Positions 35,386 through 47,732 are shown, numbered from the stretch's first letter. The stretch: 64,000 bases of DNA from Nymphaea colorata (GCF_008831285.2 NC_045144.1:16417858-16481857); one strand, 5' to 3'. Program-made: numbers and translations. Notes: a model not told the origin generated them from the sequence alone.

Positions 35386-36480
35386 TCAAATCCCACAATC
35401 AAGAGTTCTATGGACATATCTCAATATTCTTTTCACCAAAGAAAAATGAAATGTATTTGGATTTTGCATAAATTGACTCATATAATTCACACTATATGAT
35501 ATATCAGGCCTTGTTATAGTGAGATATTGCAAACCCCCTACCAAACTTCTATATATGGTGGCATTAATTTCTATTGGTTCTTGAGCTGAAGATGGGCGAA
35601 AGTTTGTGACCATGGGCGTGGGAACATCTTTGGTATTCAATAAATAGGCCTTATCAAGTAGCTCGTAGGCATATTTCCTTTGACTGAGGACAAGATAGTG
35701 ATCATGAAAATGAGCCTCTATTCCAAGGAAATAATGAAGAAATCCTAAATACTTCATGGCGCACTTTGAGCTTACTTGTGAAATAAAATCTTGTATCAGT
35801 TTCGTGTTATTCCCAGTAAGAATGATGTCATCAACATATAGTAGTAAAATAAGAATTACATGCGTATTTTGGTACACAAAAAGAGATGGATCAACAACAC
35901 TTGCAAAGAATCCCAATGAGAGAAGAAACGTACCAAATCGATCATACCAAGCTCGAAGAGCTTTTTTTAACCATAAAGAGCTCACTTGAGCTTACATACA
36001 AAATCTGACTGAAGAGAATCTCAGAATCCAGAAGGTTGCTCTAGATAAACTGGTTCTTGTAAAAGACCATGTAAAAAGGCATTTTTAACGTCAAGTTGGC
36101 GAATATCCCAAGCATAATAAAGAGCAATAAATAATACAGTTCTTATAGTAGTGGGTTTTACCACTTGTGAAAATGTCTCAAGAAAATCTATTCCAGGAAT
36201 TTGAGAGAATCATTTAGCAACAAGTCGAACCTTGAGGCGTTCGACTGCTCCATCACTTTGGAGTTTAGTTTTGAAGACCCACTTGCTGCCTATAACATGC
36301 ATGTCCTTGGAATGTGGAACCAGATCCCATGCGTTATTATCATGAAGAGCTTTTATTTCTTCCTGCATAGTTGTCGTCCAGTTATGATAGAGTCTCTTTG
36401 ATTGTATGAGGCTCTTGAGGAATAGAGCAAGCAAGGAGATACTTAGGATTAGGTTTCACAATCCCATCCTTAGAACGAGT
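35386..36480 (-). pseudogene. Copia reverse transcriptase remnant
   Basis: From right to left it carries WTTTMQEEIKALHDNNAWDLV with GSKWVFKTKL, the LDVKNAFLHG block, and LLLYVDDIILTGNN with the YVDD active site. At least three in-frame stops lie at about 36000-36210, and there is a frame change near the QARRAF region, so it is inactive. Confidence 0.88.
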
Positions 36481-37692
36481 ACTGGTGGCGATTACCTCAT
36501 GATGAACTTGCAGATTCGTATTTTCAGCTCTATCACATGTGTCATCATTGTTTGACAAATTTCCTTCTCCTTGATTATGGGCCGTAACACCATTCAGCCC
36601 CTGTAATGTAGTTGCACTTGTTGTAGCTGCATTCATATTTCCAGCATTGGTGTCATTATTGTTGGAGACACTTTCTTCTGCGTGAACATGAGTGCGATGA
36701 TCATTCTGTCCAGCTAAGGTAGCGCCCATGGTGGCTGCATCATTAGGAGCATTTAGCAAAAGAGAACCATGAGAGTTATGATTGTCATAAGACGTGAGCC
36801 TTCGTGGATTGTTATTGAACTCTGAGCACGTGGTTCGTTCACCTGCATTTTCAGTAAAACTTGTTACCTCTTGAATCAAATCCATGGGAAGAAAAAGTTG
36901 GCTTGGCCATTTGTATGGAAAGGTTTTCTCATCAAGTACAACATGACGTGAGATGAAGATTCTTCGAGTTGGTGGGTATAGGCACTGATATCCTTTACCA
37001 AGAAAAATACATGGTAAGCTTTTTGGTTCAAACTTGTTTTTGGCATAACTACCAAGAAAAGGAAAACATTTGGACCCAAAGCTGCAAAAAATGGAATAAT
37101 CTGCTTGTTTGTGAAATAATTTCTCATAAGGAGAGACCATGTCAAGTGTAGGCGAGGGAAGTCTATTTATTAACCAAGCTACGGTGGAGAATGCTTCTAC
37201 CCAAAATTGCATAGGAAGAGAACTATGAAACAAAAGAGTAAGGCCTAGTTCAGTAATAGAGCAATGACGCCTTTCTGCCATCCTATTTTGTTCAAGAGTT
37301 TTTGGGCATGCTTTATAATGAGTAATGTCATTGACCTTCAAGTATGATGCTAAGTTTGCACCATTAAATTCCTCTCCTTCATCTGTTTGGAAAATTTTAA
37401 TTTTCTCATCAAACTGATTTTTAATCACAGCATGAAGTTCACAAAAATTCTTGAATAATTCTGATTTGTTTTTCAAGGGGTAGAACCATATAAATCTTGT
37501 GCATTCATATACAAAAACAACATAATAACAGAAGTTTTGATGAGAAATAATTGGTGCTAGGCCCCACAAATCACAATGAATTCTTTCAAAAGGCACTTGA
37601 GAATGTTTTTCGATATCAAGAAAAGGAAGTCGACTCATTTTCCCTAATTGACAACTCTCACAAATATGCATGACAGCATTCTTTGAGGACAC
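36480..37692 (-). pseudogene. Copia integrase remnant
   Basis: The frame is open from a GAG-pre-integrase end (CESCQLGKMSRLPF) through the integrase core with HCDLWG, FQTDEG and an AERRH Glu, the D,D-35-E catalytic set. The usual QNGVAER reads QNRMAER, a change at a conserved Gly. A long polar linker follows toward the reverse transcriptase. Confidence 0.88.
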
Positions 37693-38232
37693 ATGAATCT
37701 TTCTCTAAGAAACTTATTACTTGAGAATGAGTATAGCCAAGTCTCTCATGCCACGCTCCTATCTGCAGACTTGAATCGGCTGGAAAACAGAGCTGTATGT
37801 TCTTCTTGCTGGAGTCCATAGAGGTCACCGACTCTAGTTCCCGTTGCCACTGTTTTGTTGCTCACTTGATCCTTTATCATAAAACCGTTAGCATCAAACA
37901 TAATAGAATATGACATATATCAGTTGTCAATTAAGTAACGGAAAGAAGATTCTTCGTTATTTCTGGAATAACCAAGACGTTATTTAGAGTAAACATTTGA
38001 CGACTAGTAGAATCTTGACCGTTCTAGTATGAGTAATAGACAATTTTGCACCATTGCTAACCATCACTTTTTCATTTCCATAATATTTTTATATGGAATA
38101 AAAATTACTCGGATTGTCAGTGATATGGTTTGATGCGCCTGTGTCTGCGAACCAGGTTTTATCTTGTCCATTTGAAATTTTTAAGGCAGAAGGGCCTTTG
38201 GAACATCTTCAGCTTGGAAAGCTTGACTAAAT

Positions 38233-39121
38233 CTGTGCCAGCAATTCAACACCACATGATTTGGTTTATTGCAGATTTGACACATCATTCCTTTATAGGG
38301 ATTTGCAGGTCGTTTTTCATTCTCTGGATCACCTTTGTTTTGAAAATTTCTGATCATATTATTACTAGCTTGAGTGAAGCCTGCCTATTATGTTTGTTGC
38401 AGGTGTGTGGCTGCTGATTTTGTTGTGCGACAAAAGCTTAGTGATGATTTATTCTAGGTTCTTCAGCATGAAGTGCTCGCATTGGTTCATGTGCCTGCAA
38501 TAGGGCAACCACTTCTGTATATTGCATGGTGGGAGGTCGAGTGAGCATAGAGGTGACAAAGGCATCATAGTCACTGCCTAAACCATTTAATAACCAGAAT
38601 ACCTTGTATTGATCAGAAATAGGCTTGCCTATGGCAGCCAACTCATCACAAATAGCTTTGAGCTCTCTTATATACCGAGCAACAGATAAATCTTTTTTTC
38701 GATGGAGCTGTAATCGCTGGGTTAACAAGAATTCACGTTCTATGGATTGATGAGCAAAAACAGTAATCAAGGCATCCCAGACTTCTTTCCAAACCAACGA
38801 CTAAACCAAGAACCTCTTTTGAGAGTGTTCCGGTGATCCATCCTCTTAGGAGACAATCTGATTTCTTCCATTCAAGAAAATCAGCATTTGCAACAACTTC
38901 ATTATTTCTAGTTATAAATTCAGCAGGCATAGGTTGATTCCCATTAATAAAACCACGCATGTTCTGACTCTCAATAAGGCCAAGAATTGAGTTTTCCATA
39001 GAAGAAAGTTGGACTGAGTCAACTTTAAGGAAACAAAATTTGTGACATTGAGATTATAGGGGTAAGGGTACTTAGCTTCTCTGGAGCCTTCCATGAGATG
39101 CAACAATAATAACACGTCCAC
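38233..39121 (-). pseudogene. Copia gag remnant with zinc knuckle
   Basis: Overlapping frames encode a UBN2-type gag (LTQSNFLLWKTQFLALL, LQLHRKKDLSVARYIRELK, LLNGLGSDYDAFVTSM) and a CxxCx4Hx4C knuckle (CQICNKPNHVVLNC) near 38233-38286. Frames change twice and the N-terminal part is short. Confidence 0.82.
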
Positions 39122-40153
39122 CCTTAAAACCAGAACTCAGACAGATGGTGGAACTTGTAGCAGAAGAGTCAAACAAAAATCAAGAGATAGTGGCTGGCTC
39201 AAGTCACCAATCCAATCGAGCTTATAGTCATTGGATTGGTAATAGATCAACGAACCTCCCTGTAAATTTTCACACAGAGAGAACAATCGTGAAGATGACG
39301 CCAGATGATAGAACACAGGGACAAAATCCTGTAATGCCCTGTTGCAGCAGGAGACCAATTGCAAGGAACTCCTCAGAATAGTTGGTACTCAAAAAATTGT
39401 AGCACCCTGGTGCCAACTCCAAAAATTCTAAAATTTGGAGAGGAGATTGCCAAGAAGAAGACGATTCAAATGGATCTTTGCTTGACCAAAATGGTGGCCG
39501 GAGTAATCAATGCCGACATCCAGAAGTTGAGGCAGATTCTGGTTCTGTTGTCGACTGATAAGGCTGAAGTTGAGGCAGAACTTCCGTTTGTTGCTTGTTG
39601 AATAAGCAAATCACATCCAAATCGAGTGAAACTTGGACACAATGAAGCCCACGAACCCAATGAAATATGTCCCGTCCTCAGATGACCAGCAAGTCACCGG
39701 ATTCCGGCATCGGAACTGGCTGGACTGTCATGGTAGACAGAAACAGAACAGGTTCAGATGTGCTTCCAAAATTTAAGATTTTACACGGCTTCGATCACCA
39801 AATCGGTCGATCTTAGAGCCGTTGGATCGGTAACACAAAGAGGATCCTCCTTGTAAAAACTCAGTTCGAGAGTTTGTTTGTGCAGAAAACGCTGGTCAAT
39901 GAAGTGAAGGGCCACAACAACATTCCCTGTTCCTTTTCTTCTTGACCGGGGCACTCAAAAAATCAAGCGTTCCCTCCTTGATACTTCAAAGTTTCTACAA
40001 CGATTCTGGAAAGATCTCTAGACGTTCAGTAGTCGTTTGAACTCCTGCTTGACAACTATATGGATCATCTTTGATAACGTCAGCGGAAGTCGTTGTCGTG
40101 AACAAATGAAATGTGCTCTGTTTCTTCCTCTGTTTCACGCCTGCTTCAAAGAA
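39122..40153. other. Copia 5' untranslated leader with internal repeat
   Basis: About 1 kb between the primer-binding site and gag. Two related segments at about 39205-39285 and 39795-39880 share CACCAA, the GTTGGATCGGTAA-like phrase and CCTTGTAAA blocks, suggesting an internal duplication. No coding signal was seen. Confidence 0.5.
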
Positions 40154-40165
40154 GCTCTGATACCA
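40154..40165 (-). other. Copia primer-binding site
   Basis: On the minus strand TGGTATCAGAGC directly follows the 5' LTR. This is the standard Copia site pairing with the 3' end of initiator Met-tRNA. Confidence 0.95.
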
Positions 40166-40496
40166 TGAAAGCAAAAGAGAGAGTACTCAATTTTAACGTG
40201 GTTCGGTAATCTGTACCTACATCCATGGTATCTCTCAAAAGTATGAAAGACACACTATGTGCGTCGTTTAAATGCAAGATGTATGACAAGGAGATTTACA
40301 ATTAACATTTATCTCCTTGATTTCAAGCTTGGAGGTTACAGTATCTATCTCCTTGATTTCATCATTGGAGGTTACAAAATCGTGAGTGATTTCAGCAACA
40401 GCCGTTTCATCTAAGTCAGCATGCTCGGTGGTGATTTTGACAACTTCATTATCGTCAATACTTTCCACATATTTGATTCTTGCCTTATTGTTAACA
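40166..40496 (-). repeat. Copia 5' LTR
   Basis: 331 bp, TG...CA, aligned along its length with 34608-34904 apart from one insertion of about 34 bp and scattered substitutions. Confidence 0.93.
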
Positions 40497-40501
40497 GTTA
40501 T

Positions 40502-42903
40502 TGCCACAGGTCAAACAACAACACAGATTAATGATGATTTGGTTATTCTAAGCAGAGTTGGAATAAGCGAAGTAAATTGAGTTGGTATAAGCATCAAGCT
40601 TTATGCAAGGAACAAACCTCAATTTAGTGTTCGTTAGTTCACATCTCTTACAAAACAATGCTTTCTTCTACTCATCCCACAAAATGATGAAATCTGAGAA
40701 CAGGTAACATAAGTCAATTATAGAAGCAGAAAAGGAAAATGTCTCTGACTAAACAATAGAATGCTTGTATGTGCTGAATCTCCTTTGAAGCCAGAAAGAA
40801 TATGAACCCAAAACATGCATTTTGAGTTAAAGTACACCTAAATAGTCAAAATTTTGCAGAGAGACCAAATGCAAGACAAGCTAAACCTAAATCGTCAAAA
40901 TTTTGCAGAGAGACCAAATGCATGACAAGCACACACCAAGGTCCTCTTGTTGGAATTGACAGAAGAAGTGTACTACAGCACCACTTATTGATGAAAACCA
41001 TGCAATAAGAATAACAAGAAACGGCTATTATTTAACTACATAACAAGAAATGGCTATTATGTAATGAAGGAATACAGCATAAAGGGCCACCTTTAGCACA
41101 CATACCACACTTCATAATTATGATGATAATCCAAAAGGAGAAGCATAGGAATATAAGTGACCAGTTAAGAGAATTTGGTTAAGAGACCTTCTCCAAAACT
41201 CCTTTATCTCAACCAGAGCATCATCATGTCTCAAATTTTATAAAAAATCTCTGTTCTGAAAAGAGTTTCCTGGAAACAAGTGGAGAACCCCTACAATACG
41301 CCTGCCCCACATTAAGAGATAAATGAACAACTTTGAACAGTTAATATATAAATCCAAGCTGAAAACTAAAAAGATGAATAACATGGGCAAACAAACAATC
41401 CCATCAATCATCTGACATGGATATAATAACGACTTGAGACTTATAATTTATATATATCTAATTCCATGGTTATAACAACTAAATGATGGATTCACAAGCA
41501 AAAAGATGTAGAAGAGAAGGTTTGATATGTGAACACTGCTGGCTAAGGGTTATGGACCTAGGTCTTCAAGTTAAAGGAATTCAAGGTTCAACGGCCAGGT
41601 TCATGTCATGGTATAAACTGACACTGATATGCCTAACTCCAGCTTGGCTATACCCTGCAAAAGAAAAACTTTTACAGAATATTGTAATTTCAAGCTCAGA
41701 AAACCACAGTCTTATCAGCATAGGAAAATGCATCTGATCTAACTTCTTTAAAGAAATAAGAAAGAAAGATTGCATGCACAGCCTCAGTTGTCGATATTGT
41801 CGTCTTTATTCAAAAACATTTGTATTGATCCAGAAGATAAAGAAAAGAAAGCAGCTGGTATATCTTGAAGTGTCTCGGACCCAAAAAGAAGCTATCATTT
41901 CCATTGCCTGAAGCTAACAGATTGCATGCTGTCAAGGCTGTAAAAGATAGTTATATCAACTGATTAGGCTTTAGAACGACATAACAAGTATAACAATATA
42001 CAATAGCTATTGTTCTGCTCACCAATTCAATGAAATGACATTCACGTCATTATCATGCCTTTTTCTGTGGCTTACTGTATATCAATTTGACCATCTAAAC
42101 AGCAAGAGGTGAGAAGAAAACCTCTGTGAATGCAAGGACACCAGTAAATTAACTATATATATATATATATATCTTCAACACTGGCCATATGACTAGAAAA
42201 TCCGTTATGATTGAGAATCCATTTTCCATCCGACGAAGGGTTCCAGTGATGAATGCAACCTTTTCAATCACCTTCGCACATCCGAGCATGCCTTTCAATC
42301 AGTAGATGAATTTAAAACCTCATGCTTATATTAGTTTTGAACACCCTAGATAGTATAATCTATTGAAAAACATTCGAAGGAAGCATAGCAGAGACAAGCC
42401 TTCAAGAAAAACGACTCTGTTGATCTAGAGAATGCCCTTCATCCTTGTGCTCATTAAATATTCGTAGAGGTGCTTGATGGATGACACCTACAGAAATAAA
42501 TACCATTCCAACATAATTTACTGAGTTAATAATTGATCTTTTTTAATCTACTTGGTAAACAATACAATTGCAGAATAGTAGTATATATTCATAGTAGTAT
42601 TAATAGTAGGTGAATTTATTTTTGTTAATAGCAAAGAGAACTATCCAAATCTACCCATCGAATTGATCATTTAATTGCAACGCACACGATTTGCTTTCAT
42701 ACACTATTTTCAAATGGAAAAAGTATGATTTCTGTGTGCTACCAACTCCTCGAACGTATGGAGTTGCAAACCTCACAAATTGTTTGAATTTCCTCAGATT
42801 TTCCTTTTCAGTTTCCTGACTGCATTGGCAATCGACAAGAAATGGAGCTTGATTTTCATTCTTATTCTCTTGTTGAAAAGAACTTGACAACTACTATGAA
42901 TAT
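40502..42903. other. Gene-free stretch
   Basis: No gene was recognised. It contains a two-unit 49-bp tandem duplication (40836-40933) and a 30-bp one (about 41011-41062, ATAACAAGAAAYGGCTATTAT twice). A short TA microsatellite lies near 42153-42173. Confidence 0.5.
40836..40933. repeat. Two-unit tandem duplication, 49-bp period
   Basis: ACCTAAATMGTCAAAATTTT begins at 40836 and again at 40885. The units differ at only a few positions, so the duplication is fairly recent. Confidence 0.88.
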
Positions 42904-43825
42904 GGAGAAATTGAGTGAACTGAGAGGGCTCCTGTAACAACCCAACTCACTCCTGGGCTCGGGCTCTTGGTTCGGCGGGTCCCAACACGCCCCTTAGCAG
43001 TTTCAGCTTCAACCTCAAAAAAACTAGGAACAAGGACAACCATCTATTCATAAACCCCCTTGATAAGCTATTCAAGATCTCTAACAATCTTCAATACGGG
43101 ACTAAACTTTTGGGGTGTTACAGCTCCGGTGTTTATCGTCGGCCCTTGGGAGTCTTAATTATCATGAATTTTAATTAAAAGAAATAAAAATTAATGCATA
43201 GCATTTCTTCAACTTGGGTTTTCATTTATGGATAAACAGAAAAGAAGGATTCAAGAGCCACAGCAGTAGATTAGGATTTGGCCTAAAATGTAAAATTTAT
43301 GAGTGGTTGATTATAATAGGTGGGCTGCAGGCATGGGAAACCGCACCTACCCAAAGAACGTATCAAATAGAACTCCTTTTTGGTGAGCAGATTTCTATTT
43401 TATGTGAATTCAATATGCAGATTCGTGAACGTTTGGCTTATGGATGTATGGATAATCCGATCCCATTCAATTTTATAACAAATTATTAGTATATCTGATT
43501 TTAGTGTATGCCTATGATTTACTTAATTATTTAGTGGTTGAATTACGGTAACTGATGGATACAACATGATTAGCATGTCTGGTTCAATATGTAAATCCGT
43601 CTGCCAATGTTATTAAAAGAAGATTGATGGTGGCGTTATATGTTGGAGCAGGTTTCATTTATCTCTGATTGGTTGTATCATTAACTTTTGCCGCAAACTT
43701 TCAGCAAGATGTATATACTCTGTCCATAAATGATAAAGATTCTTGTTAACATGAAAGTAATATTGAACAACTATCGCACATAATTACATGTGCATGAATC
43801 GTAATTAGATATATTATTCCATTAG
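42904..43825 (+). repeat. Segmental duplication, copy A
   Basis: Shares ordered blocks with 48684-49144: GGAGAAATTGAGTGAACTGAG, GGTGTTTATCGTC, GGGAGTCTTAATTA, AACTTGGGTTTT, ATGATTAGCATGTCTGG and GTGCATGAATCGTAA. Copy A has two extra pieces: a 190-bp solo LTR (42933-43122) and about 350 bp at 43215-43565. Confidence 0.85.
42933..43122. mobile_element. 190-bp solo LTR (TRIM-like)
   Basis: Starts TGTAACAACCCAA and ends TTGGGGTGTTACA, so the TG...CA termini sit in a 13-bp inverted repeat with one mismatch. It is flanked by GCTCC on both sides (42928-42932 and 43123-43127), a 5-bp target duplication as for LTR elements. The duplicated segment at 48684-49144 lacks it and shows a single GGCTCTGGTG at the same place. 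The small size suggests a TRIM-type family. Confidence 0.85.
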
Positions 43826-44820
43826 GCCTAACACAAGTCTCGTAAGCTACTTATGGTTATGGTAACTGTAGAGTTTTTGATAACTTCGAAAATGACACTT
43901 TAATTCATTGTGCAACTATAGCTGCTGAAGACACTCAAATGCTATAGCAACAACCTCTTTAACTTGACGCTTTTATGATTTTATTGCGCTCGGTGTCTGA
44001 GTTAATAGTAAAAGATTCAACATCTCCATTTCTCAATTCTGCTGGTGGCCAGATTCTTGAAGATGGGTAAATCTACTGATTGATATTCAAAAAATCTATG
44101 ATTGGAGGAATGATATTTGACGATAATCTAACTTCCAATATTTTTCTAGACACGTTTCCAATACAAAGAAATCAAATTTTACCATTTTAAAATCCGCTTC
44201 CACAACTGTTCATGTGACATTTTTATAATAATTTGTTGTTTTCTCATAGTAGACCTTGGTGCAAAAATATGGATGAGTAAAAATAAAAGATGAAATGTTT
44301 TCCAGTTTTGCAATTTTATTTCAATGATGATGTGAAAGGCTTGACATTCAGTACCATATATCAAACGTAGCTAAAAAAAGCATGAATAATAAAAAAAAAA
44401 AACTAAATTCTTCCTCACTGTTGTTACCTCAATAAGAATTTCCAATTTAATCAAGAGTTAACACAAAAGGCGTATAGAAAAGTTCCTTAAAACTACTCTA
44501 CTAAAGCCAAACAATGGAGACGATAAAAAGAAAAAAAAAAAGAAAAAAAAGAAAAAGTTGAATAGCAAACAAAAGAATTTGTAGCATGAAAATCGAAAAT
44601 ATAAGGCATGAAGATATGCGTCCAATCAATAAGACAACGACCTAAAAACCGTCCAGCAAGTAGAAAATATTAAAGACATACGTAAAGCTACAGTTTTTGG
44701 AAGAAGAAGTTTAAAAATGAAAATAATAAAATCCAACAGACAGCAAATTGAAAATAAAAAGAAGAGCTGCTAGGTGCTTAATGACTAAAGGTAATATGCG
44801 AACACTAAATTTTTTTTCTT
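43826..44820. other. Gene-free stretch
   Basis: AT-rich, with an A-rich run near 44526-44556. No gene or repeat end was recognised. Confidence 0.45.
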
Positions 44821-45250
44821 GTGGGATGTCAAATAGGATGTCATTTGAATTAGATATCCAATCAATCCATATGAAAAAATCGATATGGAAAAAACTTTAA
44901 TATCCAATTAAGAAATCAGATCGGATTCAGATTTAATAAATGACATATGATCAGATTCGGATATACATAGATATCTGATTGGATTCGGATATGGATTCAG
45001 ATCAGATTCATTTTTAGACAGATATCTAGTATCTAATGCTATTAAATTTTGAAAATTGACAAAATCCGGTTCAAAATTCGGATTCGAATTCGGATATAAA
45101 TATAAAAATCGGATTCAGATTGTAAAATTGGATTTTGGATTCAGATATCACTTTTCTTTATTCAAATTTGAATCCGAACATATGAATATCTGAAAAAACG
45201 GATATGATTAAGAATGTGTCTGATCCGAATATGATCTGTTGGCTTCCCTA
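44821..45250 (-). mobile_element. GGAT-family hAT-type short element
   Basis: Nearly full-length (430 bp), close in sequence to the copies at 28177 and 47733. It ends TTGGCTTCCCTA, a slightly altered GTTGACATCCCTA. No target duplication was found. Confidence 0.62.
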
Positions 45251-45990
45251 CCGCTAAATATATGGTTAACAAATTTTAAATTGACCATGAAGCTGCGACT
45301 CAGATCTTGTGGGGCACCCAAGTTCACCTAAGTTTTAGCACTAAATTAAGGTTTCAAAGAGTGGGCTACGTGGTGCATATTATTAACAAATTCTCAATTG
45401 ACCATGGGGTAGTGACCTATATCTTGTGGGGTTATACTAAGAACTGAACCCAAGTTCACCAAATTTTTAGGACTAAATTAGGGTTTCAAAAAGAGAGCTA
45501 CGTGGGGCATATGCCCCATGGAAACCCCACCTACCTTCGCCCCTTGCTGCTGATTGAATGAATTAGCCAATTCATTGATTTAGGTGAATCAATTGCAAAT
45601 CAGCAAAAATATTAAGTAAGTTATCCTAAATAAAATATGTATGAAGAGTAAAAATAAAATTCGTAAAAATAGTAATAAGTTAGTAAAAGTGTGACACATA
45701 GCAGGCTTCAATTGACCATGAGGCAGCGATTCGGATCTCATGGGGCTGCCCTATAGAAGAAAACCCAAGTTCACGAAAGTTGTAGTACTAAATTAAGGTT
45801 TCAAAGAGTGGGCTAGGTGGGCGTATGGTTAACAAACTTTAAATTGACCATGGGGCAACGGCTCGAATCTCGTGGGGCTAGCCTATAGAACTGCATCTAA
45901 GTTCACGTAAGTTTTAACACTAAATTAAGATTTCAAAGAGTGAGCTACGTGGGGCATACGACCCATGGAGACCCCACCTACCTCTGCCCT
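45251..45990. repeat. Four local repeats of about 120-160 bp
   Basis: The phrase AATTGACCATG followed by a TTGTGGGG/TCATGGGG block, CCAAGTTCAC, ACTAAATTA and GTTTCAAAGAG recurs starting near 45265, 45382, 45709 and 45828. Units 2 and 4 end CCATGGARACCCCACCTACC with TTCGCCCC or TCTGCCC, which resembles the inner part of the CAGGGGCGGAG hAT end. The set looks like tandem or nested pieces of one short transposon. Confidence 0.7.
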
Positions 45991-46009
45991 TGCTTCCTTT
46001 CTTCTTCAA

Positions 46010-46048
46010 TCTCCATATAAAGAGGCACACAACTAGCAAACAAAGAGC
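46010..46048 (+). promoter_or_regulatory. Relic copy of the first glycosyltransferase core promoter
   Basis: Matches 22803-22841 at 34 of 39 positions without gaps, including TATAAAGAGGCA and CTAGCAAACAAAGAGC, that is, the TATA box and leader of the gene at 22867-24261. No glycosyltransferase coding sequence follows; GAGCTC-type element sequence begins about 10 bases later. Confidence 0.7.
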
Positions 46049-47004
46049 CGAGCAAATAAGTGACTCGAGTCTAGCTTGAGCTCGACTGGTTCCTTGTACA
46101 TTCCTAGCAGAGGCAGGGTCAAGTCGCTGTTCGGTAGCATTGAAGTAATTTTTTTTGTTTTCTTTATTTTTTGTTTTATTTCTTGGTTTAAATACTATTT
46201 TCTTCAGCTCTTTTTATTCGTTTCATTTATCACGTTCCTGCCTTTTCACGCCCTCTCTCTATCTCTATGTGTTCAATTCTTCGTTTCACAATCAATATTT
46301 CCCTCTCGTGTTTGCTTAGCCTCGTTAGGGATAAGGTTTGTCTCATATTTCGCCGGCTATGATTCAATATGTATTGATTACATCGATTCGTTGTTACTTT
46401 TGCTTCTAATCGCTGTGTTCTCTCGCTCCTTGATGACCCGTGAGTGCTTCCTTTGTTTTTCAATATCGTCACTGTCAGATTCTGTTCTTTTCTCTTTCTC
46501 ATTTTTAAATTTCATCATCGAACTCTTGTTTTCAGGTCTTTTCCTGATATTTTTGAACCACATCCTTCATTGCCTACAAAATTGATTTCCGTGTTAGTGT
46601 TCTTTCTTTTTTTCTTTTTTCTTTTTTTTTAAAAATTTTTTTTTCCATATGTTTGATCCTCTACATTGTTCATCTTCATTAGAGTTCTTATAGTGAATTT
46701 ACCTACAAACTCTTGGCGTCGATTCTTGATCATTTTGGAAAAGTGTCATATCATTACAGAAAACAGAGGATGTGGTTGATCGATGCTACAAGAAATCGTA
46801 TTTTAGGCAACAAAAGTGACAAAGAAGTTGTTAATTTTGTTCTTTTGTGTTTTCTTATTCATGTTTTTTAGCTACGTTCAGTACAAATATAAAGCTTTTC
46901 ACAGCTTCATTGAAATAAAATTTCAAACCTAGATTCTGGGCATATTATTTTTTTTTGTGTACTATGATTCATGCTATGTGTTTTATTTTCTCTTGCGGTT
47001 GTTG
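46049..47004. other. T-rich gene-free stretch
   Basis: 46060-46090 is a GAGCTC-family fragment (ACTCGAGTCTAGCTTGAGC). The open frames at 46076-46632 are products of T-rich sequence, giving Phe/Ser/Leu-rich translations on one strand and Arg/Lys/Glu-rich on the other. No domain was seen. Confidence 0.45.
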
Positions 47005-47330
47005 TTATGAATGTCAATGGATCAGATTCAAATCGGATATATCCTTAATGATATCCCGTTTTTCATATATTCATATATTTGAATTTGAATTCAGATTCGA
47101 ATTTGAATAAAGAAAAGTCATATTCGAATCCGAATCTGAAATCTGATTTTACAATCTGAATCCGATCAGAATCCGATTTGTATATTTATATCATAATTCT
47201 AATCCGAATTTTGAACTAGATTTTGCTAATTTTTAAAATTTAATAACATTAGATACATGATGTTTGTCTAAAAATAAAGCCGATTCAAATCTGTATCCGA
47301 ATCCGATCGGATGTCATTTATTAAATTATG
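47005..47330 (+). mobile_element. GGAT-family hAT-type short element, 3'-truncated
   Basis: The left end TATGAATGTCAATGGATCAG and the plus-oriented interior end abruptly at TCCGATCGGATGTCATTTAT. Confidence 0.58.
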
Positions 47331-47732
47331 TGACAAAGACAACCGATGAATAGAGGCCATTAGATGGCCTGCAGGCAAAAGTTAACAGAAGAGATTCAAA
47401 TTTTGTTTATAATTTCTATCAACTTTTAATTGGAAAGTATGAGAAGGAAGATTATTGTACAGAGATGAAGATCATAGAAACAGGGGAAAAGGAGGCAGAC
47501 TTGAGGAGGAAAGGAGGTGTAATGCACGTATTCTTTCAGAAAGGGTTCTTTGATAAGTTTTTAGAAAAATGTGGTTTCGAGTAAATTGAAGAGGGAAGGG
47601 TTTGGTTCCTGACTTCCCGTTCACCGCCTCCTCCGCGCTTCCTTCTCAAACAGAACGTGGAAGGGTTTGCGAGCCTGAATGTGGTTATATGCAAACACCT
47701 GCCCTTAAGAGTGGGTCCAACCATCTCAAAAA
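47331..47732. other. Spacer between two oppositely oriented GGAT elements
   Basis: No gene or repeat was recognised. Confidence 0.4.

Larger units (their letters stand above)
34608..40496 (-). mobile_element. Ty1/Copia LTR retrotransposon, inactive
   Basis: A complete-outline element of 5.9 kb with GTTAT target duplications (34603-34607 and 40497-40501). Its LTRs have TG...CA ends. A primer-binding site complementary to initiator Met-tRNA (TGGTATCAGAGC on the minus strand) touches the 5' LTR, and a purine-rich tract (TTTGAGGGGCAA) touches the 3' LTR. The coding order on the minus strand is gag, zinc knuckle, integrase, reverse transcriptase, RNase H, the Copia order. Multiple stops and frame changes and LTRs of unequal length (297 and 331 bp) show an old, non-functional copy. 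Confidence 0.95.

Noticed and set aside
46076..46632. A 169-codon Phe/Ser/Leu-rich frame
   Set aside because: The region is T-rich, both strands are open for composition reasons, and no domain or signal supports a gene.
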